Assembly: GCA_028289195.1 (NCBI GenBank)
Contig: JANQQR010000005.1
Location: 1-64,000, forward strand
Origin: Phycisphaerales bacterium
Lineage (GTDB): Bacteria; Planctomycetota; Phycisphaerae; Phycisphaerales; UBA1924
Length of the DNA: 64,000 nt
Reading direction: 5' to 3'
Shown: in pieces, positions 16,616 to 25,066 of the stretch
How positions within the stretch are numbered: position 1 is the stretch's first letter
Layout: the number at the start of each line of letters is the position of its first letter
Notes under the pieces: model-generated
What the model was told of the DNA's origin: nothing
Seen by the model: only the letters and a program-made list of their open reading frames with translations
Database searches by the model: none
Made by a program: the position numbers and the translations under genes

Positions 16616-17884
16616 ATGAACACGCCCGGATCGACAACTCGGAGGGTGCTGCTGCTGGGCTCGACCGGCTCGATCGGTCGCCAGACCGTCGAGGTTGTGC
16701 GCCACCTGAATACGCTCGCGGACTCAACCGGCCCCGGCGCCGCGCGCTACGAGATCGTCGGCCTGTCGGCCGGGCGCAACGGGGATGCCCTGCTGGCCCA
16801 GGCGATGTCCCTGGGCGTGCGCGACATCGCGATCGCGGACGCCGATGCGATCGACATGCGTTCGGCCGAGGCTAGGGGCGTGCGCGTCCTTGCTGGGCCC
16901 GACAGCGCCGAGCGCCTGGTGCGCGAGGTGGAGTGCGATGTAGTGCTGGGCGCGATCGTCGGGTTCGACGGCCTGCCGGCCACGCTGGCGGCTGTCGAGC
17001 TCGGTCGCGACGTGGCGCTGGCCAACAAAGAGACTCTCGTCGCCGCCGGCGATATCGTCGTCGCCCGCGCAACGGAGAGCGGCTCGAAACTGCTCCCCGT
17101 CGACTCCGAGCACAGCGCGATTTGGCAGTGCATGGTGGGCCGGGGCGACGAGCGACTCTGCCCCCCGTGCGCGTTCGGGCCGGAGGTCGCCAAAGTCATC
17201 CTCACGGCATCTGGCGGCGCGCTGCGATCCAAGACGCTCGATGAGGTCCGCAACGCGACTCCTGAAGATGCGCTGGCGCACCCGACATGGTCGATGGGCG
17301 CGAAGGTGACGATCGACAGCGCATCTCTGACGAACAAGGCTCTCGAGGTGATCGAGGCGCACTGGCTCTTCGGGCTGGAGCGCGAGCGGATCGGGGTGCT
17401 GGTGCACCCGCAGTCGATCGTGCACTCGATCGTGGAGTTCGCCGACGGCTCCTCGATCGCCCAGCTCGGCGCCCCCGACATGAAGACGCCGATCCAGTTC
17501 GCGCTGACGAGCCCCGAACGCAGCCCCGGCTGCTCGCAGAGAGTCGATTGGCGATCGCTCTCGAAGCTCGACTTCGAGGAACCGGACGTGGAGCGATTCC
17601 CGGCCCTCGAGCTGGGGTTCCGGGTCGTGAGCGAGGGCGGCACGAGCGGGGCCATCTTCAACGGCGCCAACGAGGCGGCGGTGGAGGCGTTCCTCGCCGG
17701 AGGGATGCGTTTCGGACGCATCGGTGAGCTGGTGGCGTGCGCGATGGCTTCCGTGGGTGTGTCGCCCGTGCGCGATCTGGACGATGTTGTCCGGGCGGAC
17801 GCTGAGGCCCGGCGCTTCGTGCAGGCCGAGCTTTCCGGCGCCGGGCAGGTCGGCACGCGCACCGGCGCGGCGGTCCGCCGGTAG
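16616..17884 (+). CDS. dxr: 1-deoxy-D-xylulose 5-phosphate reductoisomerase
   Basis: 422 residues. It catalyses the NADPH-dependent second step of the MEP isoprenoid pathway. LLGSTGSIGRQT is the NADPH-binding loop, NKETLVAAGD and DSEHSAIWQC carry metal and substrate ligands, and SMGAKVTIDSASLTNKALEV is the family signature. It starts 25 bp after the RNase gene and is followed after 28 bp by rseP. The dxr-rseP order is frequent in bacteria. ispF of the same pathway lies at 36626. Confidence 0.96.
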   Translation: MNTPGSTTRRVLLLGSTGSIGRQTVEVVRHLNTLADSTGPGAARYEIVGLSAGRNGDALLAQAMSLGVRDIAIADADAIDMRSAEARGVRVLAGPDSAERLVREVECDVVLGAIVGFDGLPATLAAVELGRDVALANKETLVAAGDIVVARATESGSKLLPVDSEHSAIWQCMVGRGDERLCPPCAFGPEVAKVILTASGGALRSKTLDEVRNATPEDALAHPTWSMGAKVTIDSASLTNKALEVIEAHWLFGLERERIGVLVHPQSIVHSIVEFADGSSIAQLGAPDMKTPIQFALTSPERSPGCSQRVDWRSLSKLDFEEPDVERFPALELGFRVVSEGGTSGAIFNGANEAAVEAFLAGGMRFGRIGELVACAMASVGVSPVRDLDDVVRADAEARRFVQAELSGAGQVGTRTGAAVRR

Positions 17885-17912
17885 ACGATTCCAGGCCCCC
17901 TAGGATCCCCAG

Positions 17913-20021
17913 ATGCTCGAGACGCTCGACACGACCGGCAACGTGCTGCTGATGCTGCTTGGCTTCGGCCTGATCATCGTGGTGCACGAACTGGGCCACT
18001 TCCTCGCGGCGCGCTGGGCCGGGATCCGCGTGCACGCGTTCGCCGTGGGGTTCGGCAAGGCGATCTTCTCGTGGCGCAAGGGCCTGGGGTTCCGGGTGGG
18101 CTCGAGCGACCTGGAGTACCAGCGCCTGGAGCGCGCCGCGCAGCTCCCGCCAGCCGACGACGATGGAGTGCCGAGCGAGGTTGCACGGCGCGCAAGAGAG
18201 AAGCTTGCAGCGCTCAGCCCGACGGAGTACCGCCTCAACTGGTTCCCGTTCGGCGGCTACGTGCGCATGCTCGGGCAGGAAGACCTGAACCCGAGCGCCG
18301 CCAGCAAGGCGGATGACTCCTACACATCGAAGCCGGTGTGGAAGCGGATGATCGTGATCTCCGGCGGCGTGTTCATGAACGTGATCCTCGCGGGTCTTCT
18401 GTTCATGGGCGCGTACCTCTTCGGCCTTCGCGAGATGGCGCCGGTGATCGGCAGCGTCGCGCCCGGTTCCGCGGCGGCCGAGGCGGGGATCGAGCCCGGC
18501 GACGTGGTCCTCGAGATCGACGGCAAGCCCGCCGAGACGTTCAACGACCTGTTCATCGCGAGCGCGATGGGCGAACCCGGCGACCCGATCGAGCTCCGCG
18601 TGGCGCGCATCGGCGCAACCGATCCGGTCACCGTCGAGGCGACTGCGACCAAGGGCGGCGATCTGGGTCTCCTGCAGCTCGGCGTCGGGCCGGGTGTCGG
18701 GGCGGGGCTTGTTGAAGAGTTCGAGAGCCCGAGCGATCGCGAACGATTCGATCGGCGCATGGCGTCGGTCGGCTTCGAGGGCGCGCTGCCCGGGATGGAG
18801 GTCGAGCGCTTCGCCCGGGTCTCGGGGAGCGGCGAGGTTTCGGGGGCGGGAGACGTCGAGTTCCGGAATGTCGCGTCGCTGCTGTTCCACGAGGTCCGCG
18901 AATCCGGCGGCGCCCCGATCCGCGTGACGCTCCGCGACGACGAGCGGAGCGTCGAGGGCGAGCTGTTCCCGCAGACCGACATGCAGCGCGCCGAGCTCAC
19001 CACGCACTCGGGTGACGCACTCTTGGCGGATCACCTCGCGGGGCTCACACCCGTGATGGCGATCGAGCATGTCATGCCCGGATCGCCGGCGGATCGGGCC
19101 GGGCTCCGCGCCGGCGACGTCTTTGCTCGGATGGGGACAGTCGAATGGCCATCGGTCCCGGCGGGGCGCGCACAGCTCGGGGCGAGCGCGGGGCGCGACA
19201 TCGGCTGCACCGTGTGGAGAGACGGCGACCTCGTCGAGATCACCGCGCGCGTGACGAATCGTGGCACGCTGGGCTTCTACATCTCCGACGGCAGCGCGAC
19301 CGCGCCGATCGTCCGGGGTCTCTCTGATGCGTCGCTCCCTTCGGGCGCGCTCGAGAGCCCGATCGAGCCGGGCACGCGCGTGACGGCGGTGGACGGGGTG
19401 GGTGTCTCGACGTTTGCGTCCTTGAGCCGCGAGCTGCGACTCGCGCTGCAGTCGCGGGGCCAAGCGGTGTTGACGCTCGAGTACGAGATCGGCTCCGAGA
19501 CGATCCGCGACGAACAGACGCTTGTCGCGTCGCCCGAGCAGCTCGAGGCTATCTCGGCCCTCGGCTGGAATGCGCAGTCGTTCCAATCGGTGTTCACGCT
19601 GAACCAGTTCATGAACGTGGCGAGCAACCCGATCGATGCTATCGGCAAGGGTGTGCATCGCACGCACTACATCATGACGATGACCTACCTGACCTTCCTG
19701 CGTCTTGTGCAGGGGTCGGTGCCGGTCGACCAACTCCACGGCCCGGTGGGGATCACCCACATCGGGTCTCGCGTCGCGGACCAGGGGTTCGTGTACCTGA
19801 TCTTCTTCCTGGGGCTGATCAGCGCGAACCTCGCTGTGGTGAACTTCCTGCCCCTGCCCATCGTCGACGGGGGGCACATGGTGTTCCTGGCGATCGAGGG
19901 GATCACACGCAAGCCGGTCTCGATCGCTGTGCAGAACATCGCGACACTCGCGGGGCTCGCACTGATCGGCACCGCGTTCATCGTCGTGACCTTCAACGAC
20001 ATCATGCGCTTGGTGGGCTGA
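17913..20021 (+). CDS. rseP: RseP-type site-2 membrane metalloprotease (enlarged)
   Basis: 702 residues against about 450 in the usual family. The zinc motif HELGH (H25, E26, H29) is in the first membrane helix, and the third ligand motif NFLPLPIVDGGH is near the C-terminus. Between them lie three PDZ-like segments: VIGSVAPGSAAAEAGIEPGD, IEHVMPGSPADRAGLRAGD, and a degenerate SPIEPGTRVTAVDGVGV. GPVGITHIGSRV precedes the last helices. The family cleaves membrane-bound anti-sigma factors or signal-peptide remnants. Extra soluble sequence between the PDZ segments is unassigned. Confidence 0.93.
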   Translation: MLETLDTTGNVLLMLLGFGLIIVVHELGHFLAARWAGIRVHAFAVGFGKAIFSWRKGLGFRVGSSDLEYQRLERAAQLPPADDDGVPSEVARRAREKLAALSPTEYRLNWFPFGGYVRMLGQEDLNPSAASKADDSYTSKPVWKRMIVISGGVFMNVILAGLLFMGAYLFGLREMAPVIGSVAPGSAAAEAGIEPGDVVLEIDGKPAETFNDLFIASAMGEPGDPIELRVARIGATDPVTVEATATKGGDLGLLQLGVGPGVGAGLVEEFESPSDRERFDRRMASVGFEGALPGMEVERFARVSGSGEVSGAGDVEFRNVASLLFHEVRESGGAPIRVTLRDDERSVEGELFPQTDMQRAELTTHSGDALLADHLAGLTPVMAIEHVMPGSPADRAGLRAGDVFARMGTVEWPSVPAGRAQLGASAGRDIGCTVWRDGDLVEITARVTNRGTLGFYISDGSATAPIVRGLSDASLPSGALESPIEPGTRVTAVDGVGVSTFASLSRELRLALQSRGQAVLTLEYEIGSETIRDEQTLVASPEQLEAISALGWNAQSFQSVFTLNQFMNVASNPIDAIGKGVHRTHYIMTMTYLTFLRLVQGSVPVDQLHGPVGITHIGSRVADQGFVYLIFFLGLISANLAVVNFLPLPIVDGGHMVFLAIEGITRKPVSIAVQNIATLAGLALIGTAFIVVTFNDIMRLVG

Positions 20022-20051
20022 GCTCGGCCCGCCCCACTACCCTCTTGGCCG

Positions 20052-20957
20052 ATGCAGGGCTTTGCGATCCTCATGCTGATCGGTCTTGCGCTGGCCTACG
20101 GGCTGAGCGTGTGGTTCGTGGTGCAGCGCCTCCGGCGCCCGCCGCGCAAGACGTACACGACTGCGCTGGCCAGGGGTGTGCCCGGCGATCCCGGCGAGAT
20201 GGACGAGGCGCGCGAGTTCCAGGAGGCGACGCTCCCGGCAACCGATGGCTTGCCCGCCTGGCGCATCCGTGGACGGGATCCGGACGGGCCGGTTGTTGTG
20301 TGCTCGCCGGGCTGGGGCGATTCGAAGCTCGGCGCACTCGTTCGCCTGGCGGCGCTGGAGGGCTGGGCGAGCGAGGTGATCGCGCTGGATGCGCCCGGGA
20401 TGGGCGACGCGCCCGGGCTGTGCAATCTGGGCACGCGGCGTGACGTCGAAGCGCTCGCCGGCGCCGCGCGCTGCGCGGCAGAGACCGGCAGCGATCTCGT
20501 GCTGTTCGGCTGGTCGCTCGGCGGGGGCGTCGCGATCGACGCGGGGGTGCGCCTTGAGTCGGAAGGTCTCCCCGTCCGGGCCGTGATCGCCGAGGCGCCG
20601 TACCGGGTCGCGCCGACGCCGGCGCGGAATGTGATCCGTCTGGCCGGGCTCCCCCATCGCGCGAACCTTCCGGTCGCGATGGCGATCCTCGGCACCAGGC
20701 TGGGGGTCGGGCCGGCATGGAAGGGCTTCGACCGCGCGGGCATCTCCGCCTCGCTGCGATCTCCGCTGCTCGTGGTGCACGGATCGCTCGACGAGGTGTG
20801 CCCGATTGAAGACGGCCGTGAGATCGCTTCGCGTGCGCCATTTGGCACCATCGCGGAGATCGGGGGCGGCATGCACAACGATCTCTGGACGGACGACTCG
20901 AATCGCAACGAGTGCACCCGCACCATCGGGGAGTGGGTCGAGCGGACGCTGCGCTAG
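20052..20957 (+). CDS. Membrane-anchored alpha/beta hydrolase
   Basis: 301 residues. One N-terminal membrane helix (FAILMLIGLALAYGLSVWFV) is followed by an alpha/beta-hydrolase fold. The nucleophile elbow is GWSLGG (S155), the acid is probably the Asp of HGSLDEVCP, and the His is in GGMHNDLW. A short-chain esterase or peptidase role is possible but the substrate is unknown. It starts 30 bp after rseP. Its TAG stop shares the palindrome CTAG with the stop of the convergent protease gene. Confidence 0.82.
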   Translation: MQGFAILMLIGLALAYGLSVWFVVQRLRRPPRKTYTTALARGVPGDPGEMDEAREFQEATLPATDGLPAWRIRGRDPDGPVVVCSPGWGDSKLGALVRLAALEGWASEVIALDAPGMGDAPGLCNLGTRRDVEALAGAARCAAETGSDLVLFGWSLGGGVAIDAGVRLESEGLPVRAVIAEAPYRVAPTPARNVIRLAGLPHRANLPVAMAILGTRLGVGPAWKGFDRAGISASLRSPLLVVHGSLDEVCPIEDGREIASRAPFGTIAEIGGGMHNDLWTDDSNRNECTRTIGEWVERTLR

Positions 20958-22447
20958 AGCGAGGTGCGCCCGCGATCGCGCTGCAGTTCGCGCAGGCGCT
21001 CGGTGATGAGTTGCACTGTGAGCGTGCCGTCGTCGCGGTCTTCGAGCAGCGATCTTCCGGTCCTGCGGATGAAGTAGTCGTCGATCTCGGTGATGCGCTC
21101 GACGCAGACGAGCACCTTGCGCCAGGCGTCGATGCACGCGTCGGTCCGTCGCACCCAGTCACGCTTGGACATCGCGCTGAACGTCCCCCCGGGCCCGGCG
21201 CTGTCGTACTGGAAGTTCAGCGGATCGAGCTCGGCGGCCCGGTCGAGCAGGGCGGGGTACTCGTTCTCGATGAGGTCCATCATCTCGAGGGCACGGTCCC
21301 CGGCGTCGCCGAACTTGCGCAGGTCCTTGGTGCGCTGGCGTTCGAAATCCTTGCGGGCGCGCACCATCATGCGATCGCCGAAGTCGGCCGGCTGGCTCCA
21401 CCCCTCGAACCCGAGGCGTTCGCCGATCGCGTCCGGCCCGCCATCGAGGATCTCGCCAAACCCGTAGCGACCGGCTTCCTCTGCCGTGAGCGTGAGAATC
21501 GTGTCCTTCGTGGCAAGGACTTCGTATGCGCGGGTCCCGGAGGCCGGCTCGGTGCGCACGAGGTCATACGCCCCGCCCTCCGCCGGCACCGCGTACAACT
21601 CCGCGTCCAGGAGCATCATCGCACGGATGACACCGGCATCGTGGCCGTGCTGCTCCGCGAGCGATGCGAGCTGTCCCGCGTAGATCGAGTTCATCTTGGC
21701 ATCGACCTCGACGGCGCCGGTCGACTGCTCCTGGCTGTAGATCACCGCGCCGCCCACGGCGCCGCCTGGCTCGAAGAACACGTAGTCAGACGCGGCAACG
21801 ATCCAGATCCCCGCGCTGATCGCCTGGTCGATGCAGGCGTAGATCGTCGTGACCCGTCCCGCATCGGACGCCCGCTCCTCGAACGAAGCGATGTGATCGA
21901 CCATCGCTTCGGCGTTGGAGAGGTAGCCGCCCGGCGTGTCGATGTGGAACACGATGTGATCGATCTTCGTGCGGAACGCGCGATCGAGGGCGAGACGGAC
22001 GCCCTCGGCCTGGGCCTGGACGCCGATGGTGCCGTGGATGGGGATGACCACGTAGTGCGTGCGCTCAACGATCGGGCGCGTGGACCGGCCCCCCGGGAGC
22101 GCCGGGCTCGGGCGGCGCTCGATGGTCTCGGCGCGTTGGCCGGAGCTGGTCGAGCCGGGGTCGCCTGGGGGCGCGTCGACCGCCGGCTCAGCCTCGGGCT
22201 CCTCCGATTCGGCTTCTTCGATGATCTGCGAGATCTCTGAGCGATCGAACGTGAGCGTGGTCGTGATGCTGCCGACCCTGGCCCTGATCGTGAGGCTGTC
22301 TCTGGTTTGTTCGGTGATCTCCCCCTGGAATGACCGGCCGTCGTGCAGGACGACGCGATCGGCCCGAGCGAGCGACGCCGGCAGGAGGAGCAGCGTGGCC
22401 GCGAGGCTGCCAGCGAGCGCTCTCCGGATTCGTTCGTTTATCACCAC
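20954..22447 (-). CDS. Exported ClpP-fold (NfeD/SppA-like) serine protease
   Basis: 497 residues. A signal peptide ends near LARA. Residues 30-78 form a small domain (RVVLHDGRSFQGEITEQTRD ... RSEISQIIEE) that is also found in the HtrA-like protein at 31716. After a Pro/Ser linker comes a ClpP/crotonase-fold domain with HIDTPGG (D170-G174) and AISAG, whose S211 aligns with the expected nucleophile of NfeD/SppA peptidases. The C-terminal 220 residues are helical and unassigned. The NfeD membrane and OB domains are absent, so this is NfeD-N-like only. Divergent from deoC. Confidence 0.75.
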   Translation of the reverse strand: MVINERIRRALAGSLAATLLLLPASLARADRVVLHDGRSFQGEITEQTRDSLTIRARVGSITTTLTFDRSEISQIIEEAESEEPEAEPAVDAPPGDPGSTSSGQRAETIERRPSPALPGGRSTRPIVERTHYVVIPIHGTIGVQAQAEGVRLALDRAFRTKIDHIVFHIDTPGGYLSNAEAMVDHIASFEERASDAGRVTTIYACIDQAISAGIWIVAASDYVFFEPGGAVGGAVIYSQEQSTGAVEVDAKMNSIYAGQLASLAEQHGHDAGVIRAMMLLDAELYAVPAEGGAYDLVRTEPASGTRAYEVLATKDTILTLTAEEAGRYGFGEILDGGPDAIGERLGFEGWSQPADFGDRMMVRARKDFERQRTKDLRKFGDAGDRALEMMDLIENEYPALLDRAAELDPLNFQYDSAGPGGTFSAMSKRDWVRRTDACIDAWRKVLVCVERITEIDDYFIRRTGRSLLEDRDDGTLTVQLITERLRELQRDRGRTSL

Positions 22448-22529
22448 TGCAGTTCCATCCTAATACCGGGTCCGTAAGGGTCAACGCTTTTGTCCGTGGG
22501 CCCACTGCACCGGTTAGGATGAGGGGCCC

Positions 22530-23432
22530 ATGACGTTCTCCACTGTCGACAGGGTGATGGCCGACCAGCGGGCGGCCGCGTTCGCGACGCGCTCGATCAA
22601 GACCGAGGCGAAGGTCGCCGGTCTGCGCATGGCGCTGTCGATGGTTGATCTGACGACTCTCGAGGGGGCGGATTCCCCCGAGAAGGTGCGGGCGCTGTGC
22701 CGCAAGGCGATCACGCCCGACCCGTTTGACGAATCGGTGCCGTCCGCGGCGGCGGTGTGTGTGTACCCCACGCTTGTGGGCGTCGCGCGCGAGGCGCTGC
22801 GGGGGACGAGTATCAACGTCGCGAGCGTGGCGACCGGGTTTCCCAGCGGGCAATACCCGCTCGAGGTGCGCCTGGACGACGTGCGCCGGGCGATCGAGGC
22901 GGGCGCCAACGAGATCGACATGGTGATCTCGCGCGGCGCGCTGCTCTCGGGTGACGAGGATCGCATCCGGCACGAGGTCGCGAGCACGAAGGACGTGTGC
23001 GTGAGCACCGGCGAGGGCGCGCATCTCAAGGTGATCCTGGAGACGGGCGAACTCTCCACCTATGACAACGTGCGCATGGCCTCGGAGATCGCGATCGACG
23101 CGGGCCTGACCGAGTACGACTTCATCAAGACGAGCACCGGCAAGGTGGCGCCCGCGGCGACGATGGGCGTGACGCTGGTGATGCTCGAGACGGTGCGGGA
23201 CCACTTCCTGAAGACGGGCGTGCGCATCGGCGTGAAGCCCGCGGGCGGCATTCGCAAGGCCAAGCAGGCGCTGCACTACCTGGTGATGGTGAAAGAGACG
23301 CTGGGGGACGACTGGCTCACGCCGGAGCTGTTCCGCTTTGGCGCCAGCGGTCTCTCAAACGACCTGCTGCGCCAGCTGCGCTGGAAGCGCGAGGGCGTGT
23401 ACAGCGCCGGGTGGGATCAGACGGTGTCGTGA
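22530..23432 (+). CDS. deoC: Deoxyribose-phosphate aldolase
   Basis: 300 residues, the longer DERA type. It cleaves 2-deoxyribose-5-phosphate to glyceraldehyde-3-phosphate and acetaldehyde in deoxynucleoside breakdown. VCVYPTLVG, VATGFPSGQYPLEV, AGANEIDMVI (D130), FIKTSTGK with Schiff-base K200, and GVKPAGGIR are all present. ATG 22530 gives a normal N-terminus. It leads a same-strand cluster of five genes with mostly small gaps. The next two encode an aldehyde dehydrogenase and a partner, which suggests disposal of acetaldehyde. Confidence 0.95.
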   Translation: MTFSTVDRVMADQRAAAFATRSIKTEAKVAGLRMALSMVDLTTLEGADSPEKVRALCRKAITPDPFDESVPSAAAVCVYPTLVGVAREALRGTSINVASVATGFPSGQYPLEVRLDDVRRAIEAGANEIDMVISRGALLSGDEDRIRHEVASTKDVCVSTGEGAHLKVILETGELSTYDNVRMASEIAIDAGLTEYDFIKTSTGKVAPAATMGVTLVMLETVRDHFLKTGVRIGVKPAGGIRKAKQALHYLVMVKETLGDDWLTPELFRFGASGLSNDLLRQLRWKREGVYSAGWDQTVS

Positions 23433-23472
23433 ACGACGAGGTTTGCCGCGAGGCGGCAGGGATGGTGACGCG

Positions 23473-25056
23473 ATGAACATCGACGCCGAGCTGGAACTGA
23501 AGATGCGCGAGGGCGACGCGCCGAGCGCGAGCGAGGCTCCCGAGCCCGACTCGATCGCTCCGGACCTCGGACCGGCCCACGAGCCGGCGCCACCGGTCGT
23601 GCACGAATTGCGGTTCGGGAACGCGTGGGAGTACTCCCCCGCGCCCGAGACGACCAAGGTCGAGATCGCCAAGTCCTACGGGCACTTCATCAACGGCAGG
23701 TTCAGCGAGGCCGGCGCCGACACGCTGGACACCGTGAACCCGGCGACCGAGGAGGTGCTGTCCAAGGTCGCGATCGCCGGCAAGAAGGACGTGAACGCAG
23801 CGGTCCGCGCGGCGCGGACGGCCAGCGAGAAGTGGGCCGCCTTGCCCGGGGCCGAGCGGGCCAAGTACCTGTTCCGCATCGCCCGCCGGATCCAGGAGCG
23901 CTCGCGCGAGCTGGCGATCCTCGAGACGCTCGACGGCGGCAAGCCGATCAAGGAGTCGCGCGACATCGACATCCCGCTCGTGGCACACCACTTCTTCTAC
24001 CACGCCGGCTGGTGCGACAAGCTGCACTACGCGTTCCCCGGCCGGGGTCGCGGGCAGGTGAAGCCCCACGGCGTGTGCGCACAGATCATCCCCTGGAACT
24101 TCCCGCTCATGATGGCCGCGTGGAAGATCGCCCCGGCGCTGGCCTGCGGCAACACGGTCGTGATCAAGCCCGCCGAGACGACGCCGCTGACGCTGCTGAG
24201 GCTGTGCGAGATCTTCGAGGAGGTCGGCCTGCCCAAAGGCGTGGTGAACGTCGTGTGCGGCGCGGGCGAGACCGGCGCGCTGCTCAGTCAGCACCCCGGC
24301 ATCGACAAGCTGGCGTTCACCGGGTCAACCGATGTCGGGAAGATCCTTGCCAAGATCGCCAGCGAGCGCGGGATCCCGATCACGCTCGAGCTCGGCGGCA
24401 AGAGCCCGAACATCATCTTCGCCGACGCGAGCATCGACCAGGCCGTCGAGGGGATCATCAGCGGGATCTACTTCAACCAGGGCCACGTGTGCTGCGCGGG
24501 CAGCCGCCTGTTCGTTGAAGAGCCGGCGGCAGACGAGGTGATCGAGAAGCTGCGCATCCGGATGCAGTCGCTGCGTGTCGGCAACCCGATGGACAAGAAC
24601 ACGGACGTCGGCGCGATCAACAGCAAGATGCAGCTCGAGAAGATCGAGCACTACATCAAGATCGGCCAGGACGAAGGCGCACAGCTCGAGAGCCCGACGA
24701 GCGCCGACCTTCCGGGCAAGGGCTACTTCTGCAACCCGTGCTTCTTCACGGGCGTGCAGCCGGGGCACCGCATTGCCCGGGAGGAAATCTTCGGGCCGGT
24801 GCTTGCGGTGCAGACGTTCCGCACACCCTCCGAGGCCATCGAGCGTGCCAACGCCACGCCCTACGGCCTGAGCGCCGGCGTGTGGACGAACAAGGGCTCG
24901 AAGATGTTCGACATGGCGCGCAAGCTGCGGGCCGGCGTGGTGTGGTGCAACACGTTCAACCGGTTCGATGCCGCCAGCCCCTTCGGGGGCTACAAGGAGA
25001 GCGGTTTCGGACGCGAGGGCGGCGTGCACGGGCTCCGGGCGTACGTGAAGGGTTGA
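23473..25056 (+). CDS. NAD(P)-dependent aldehyde dehydrogenase (ALDH16-like catalytic half)
   Basis: 527 residues from ATG 23473. About 60 acidic, Pro-rich residues precede the ALDH fold. AQIIPWNFPLMMAAWK and FTGSTDVG bind the cofactor. LELGGKSP supplies the general base E306, and FNQGHVCCAGSR the nucleophile (C340). EEIFGPV and PFGGYKESGFGREGG complete the family. The C-terminus (GREGGVHGLRAYVKG) resembles the first domain of ALDH16 proteins. The neighbour 10 bp downstream looks like the second ALDH16 domain. Likely substrate is acetaldehyde from DeoC, by context only. Confidence 0.93.
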   Translation: MNIDAELELKMREGDAPSASEAPEPDSIAPDLGPAHEPAPPVVHELRFGNAWEYSPAPETTKVEIAKSYGHFINGRFSEAGADTLDTVNPATEEVLSKVAIAGKKDVNAAVRAARTASEKWAALPGAERAKYLFRIARRIQERSRELAILETLDGGKPIKESRDIDIPLVAHHFFYHAGWCDKLHYAFPGRGRGQVKPHGVCAQIIPWNFPLMMAAWKIAPALACGNTVVIKPAETTPLTLLRLCEIFEEVGLPKGVVNVVCGAGETGALLSQHPGIDKLAFTGSTDVGKILAKIASERGIPITLELGGKSPNIIFADASIDQAVEGIISGIYFNQGHVCCAGSRLFVEEPAADEVIEKLRIRMQSLRVGNPMDKNTDVGAINSKMQLEKIEHYIKIGQDEGAQLESPTSADLPGKGYFCNPCFFTGVQPGHRIAREEIFGPVLAVQTFRTPSEAIERANATPYGLSAGVWTNKGSKMFDMARKLRAGVVWCNTFNRFDAASPFGGYKESGFGREGGVHGLRAYVKG

Positions 25057-25066
25057 GGACGAGAGC

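Noticed and set aside
17658..19877. 739-codon minus-strand frame opposite dxr and rseP
   Set aside because: Shadow frame. Both plus-strand genes have complete family motifs.
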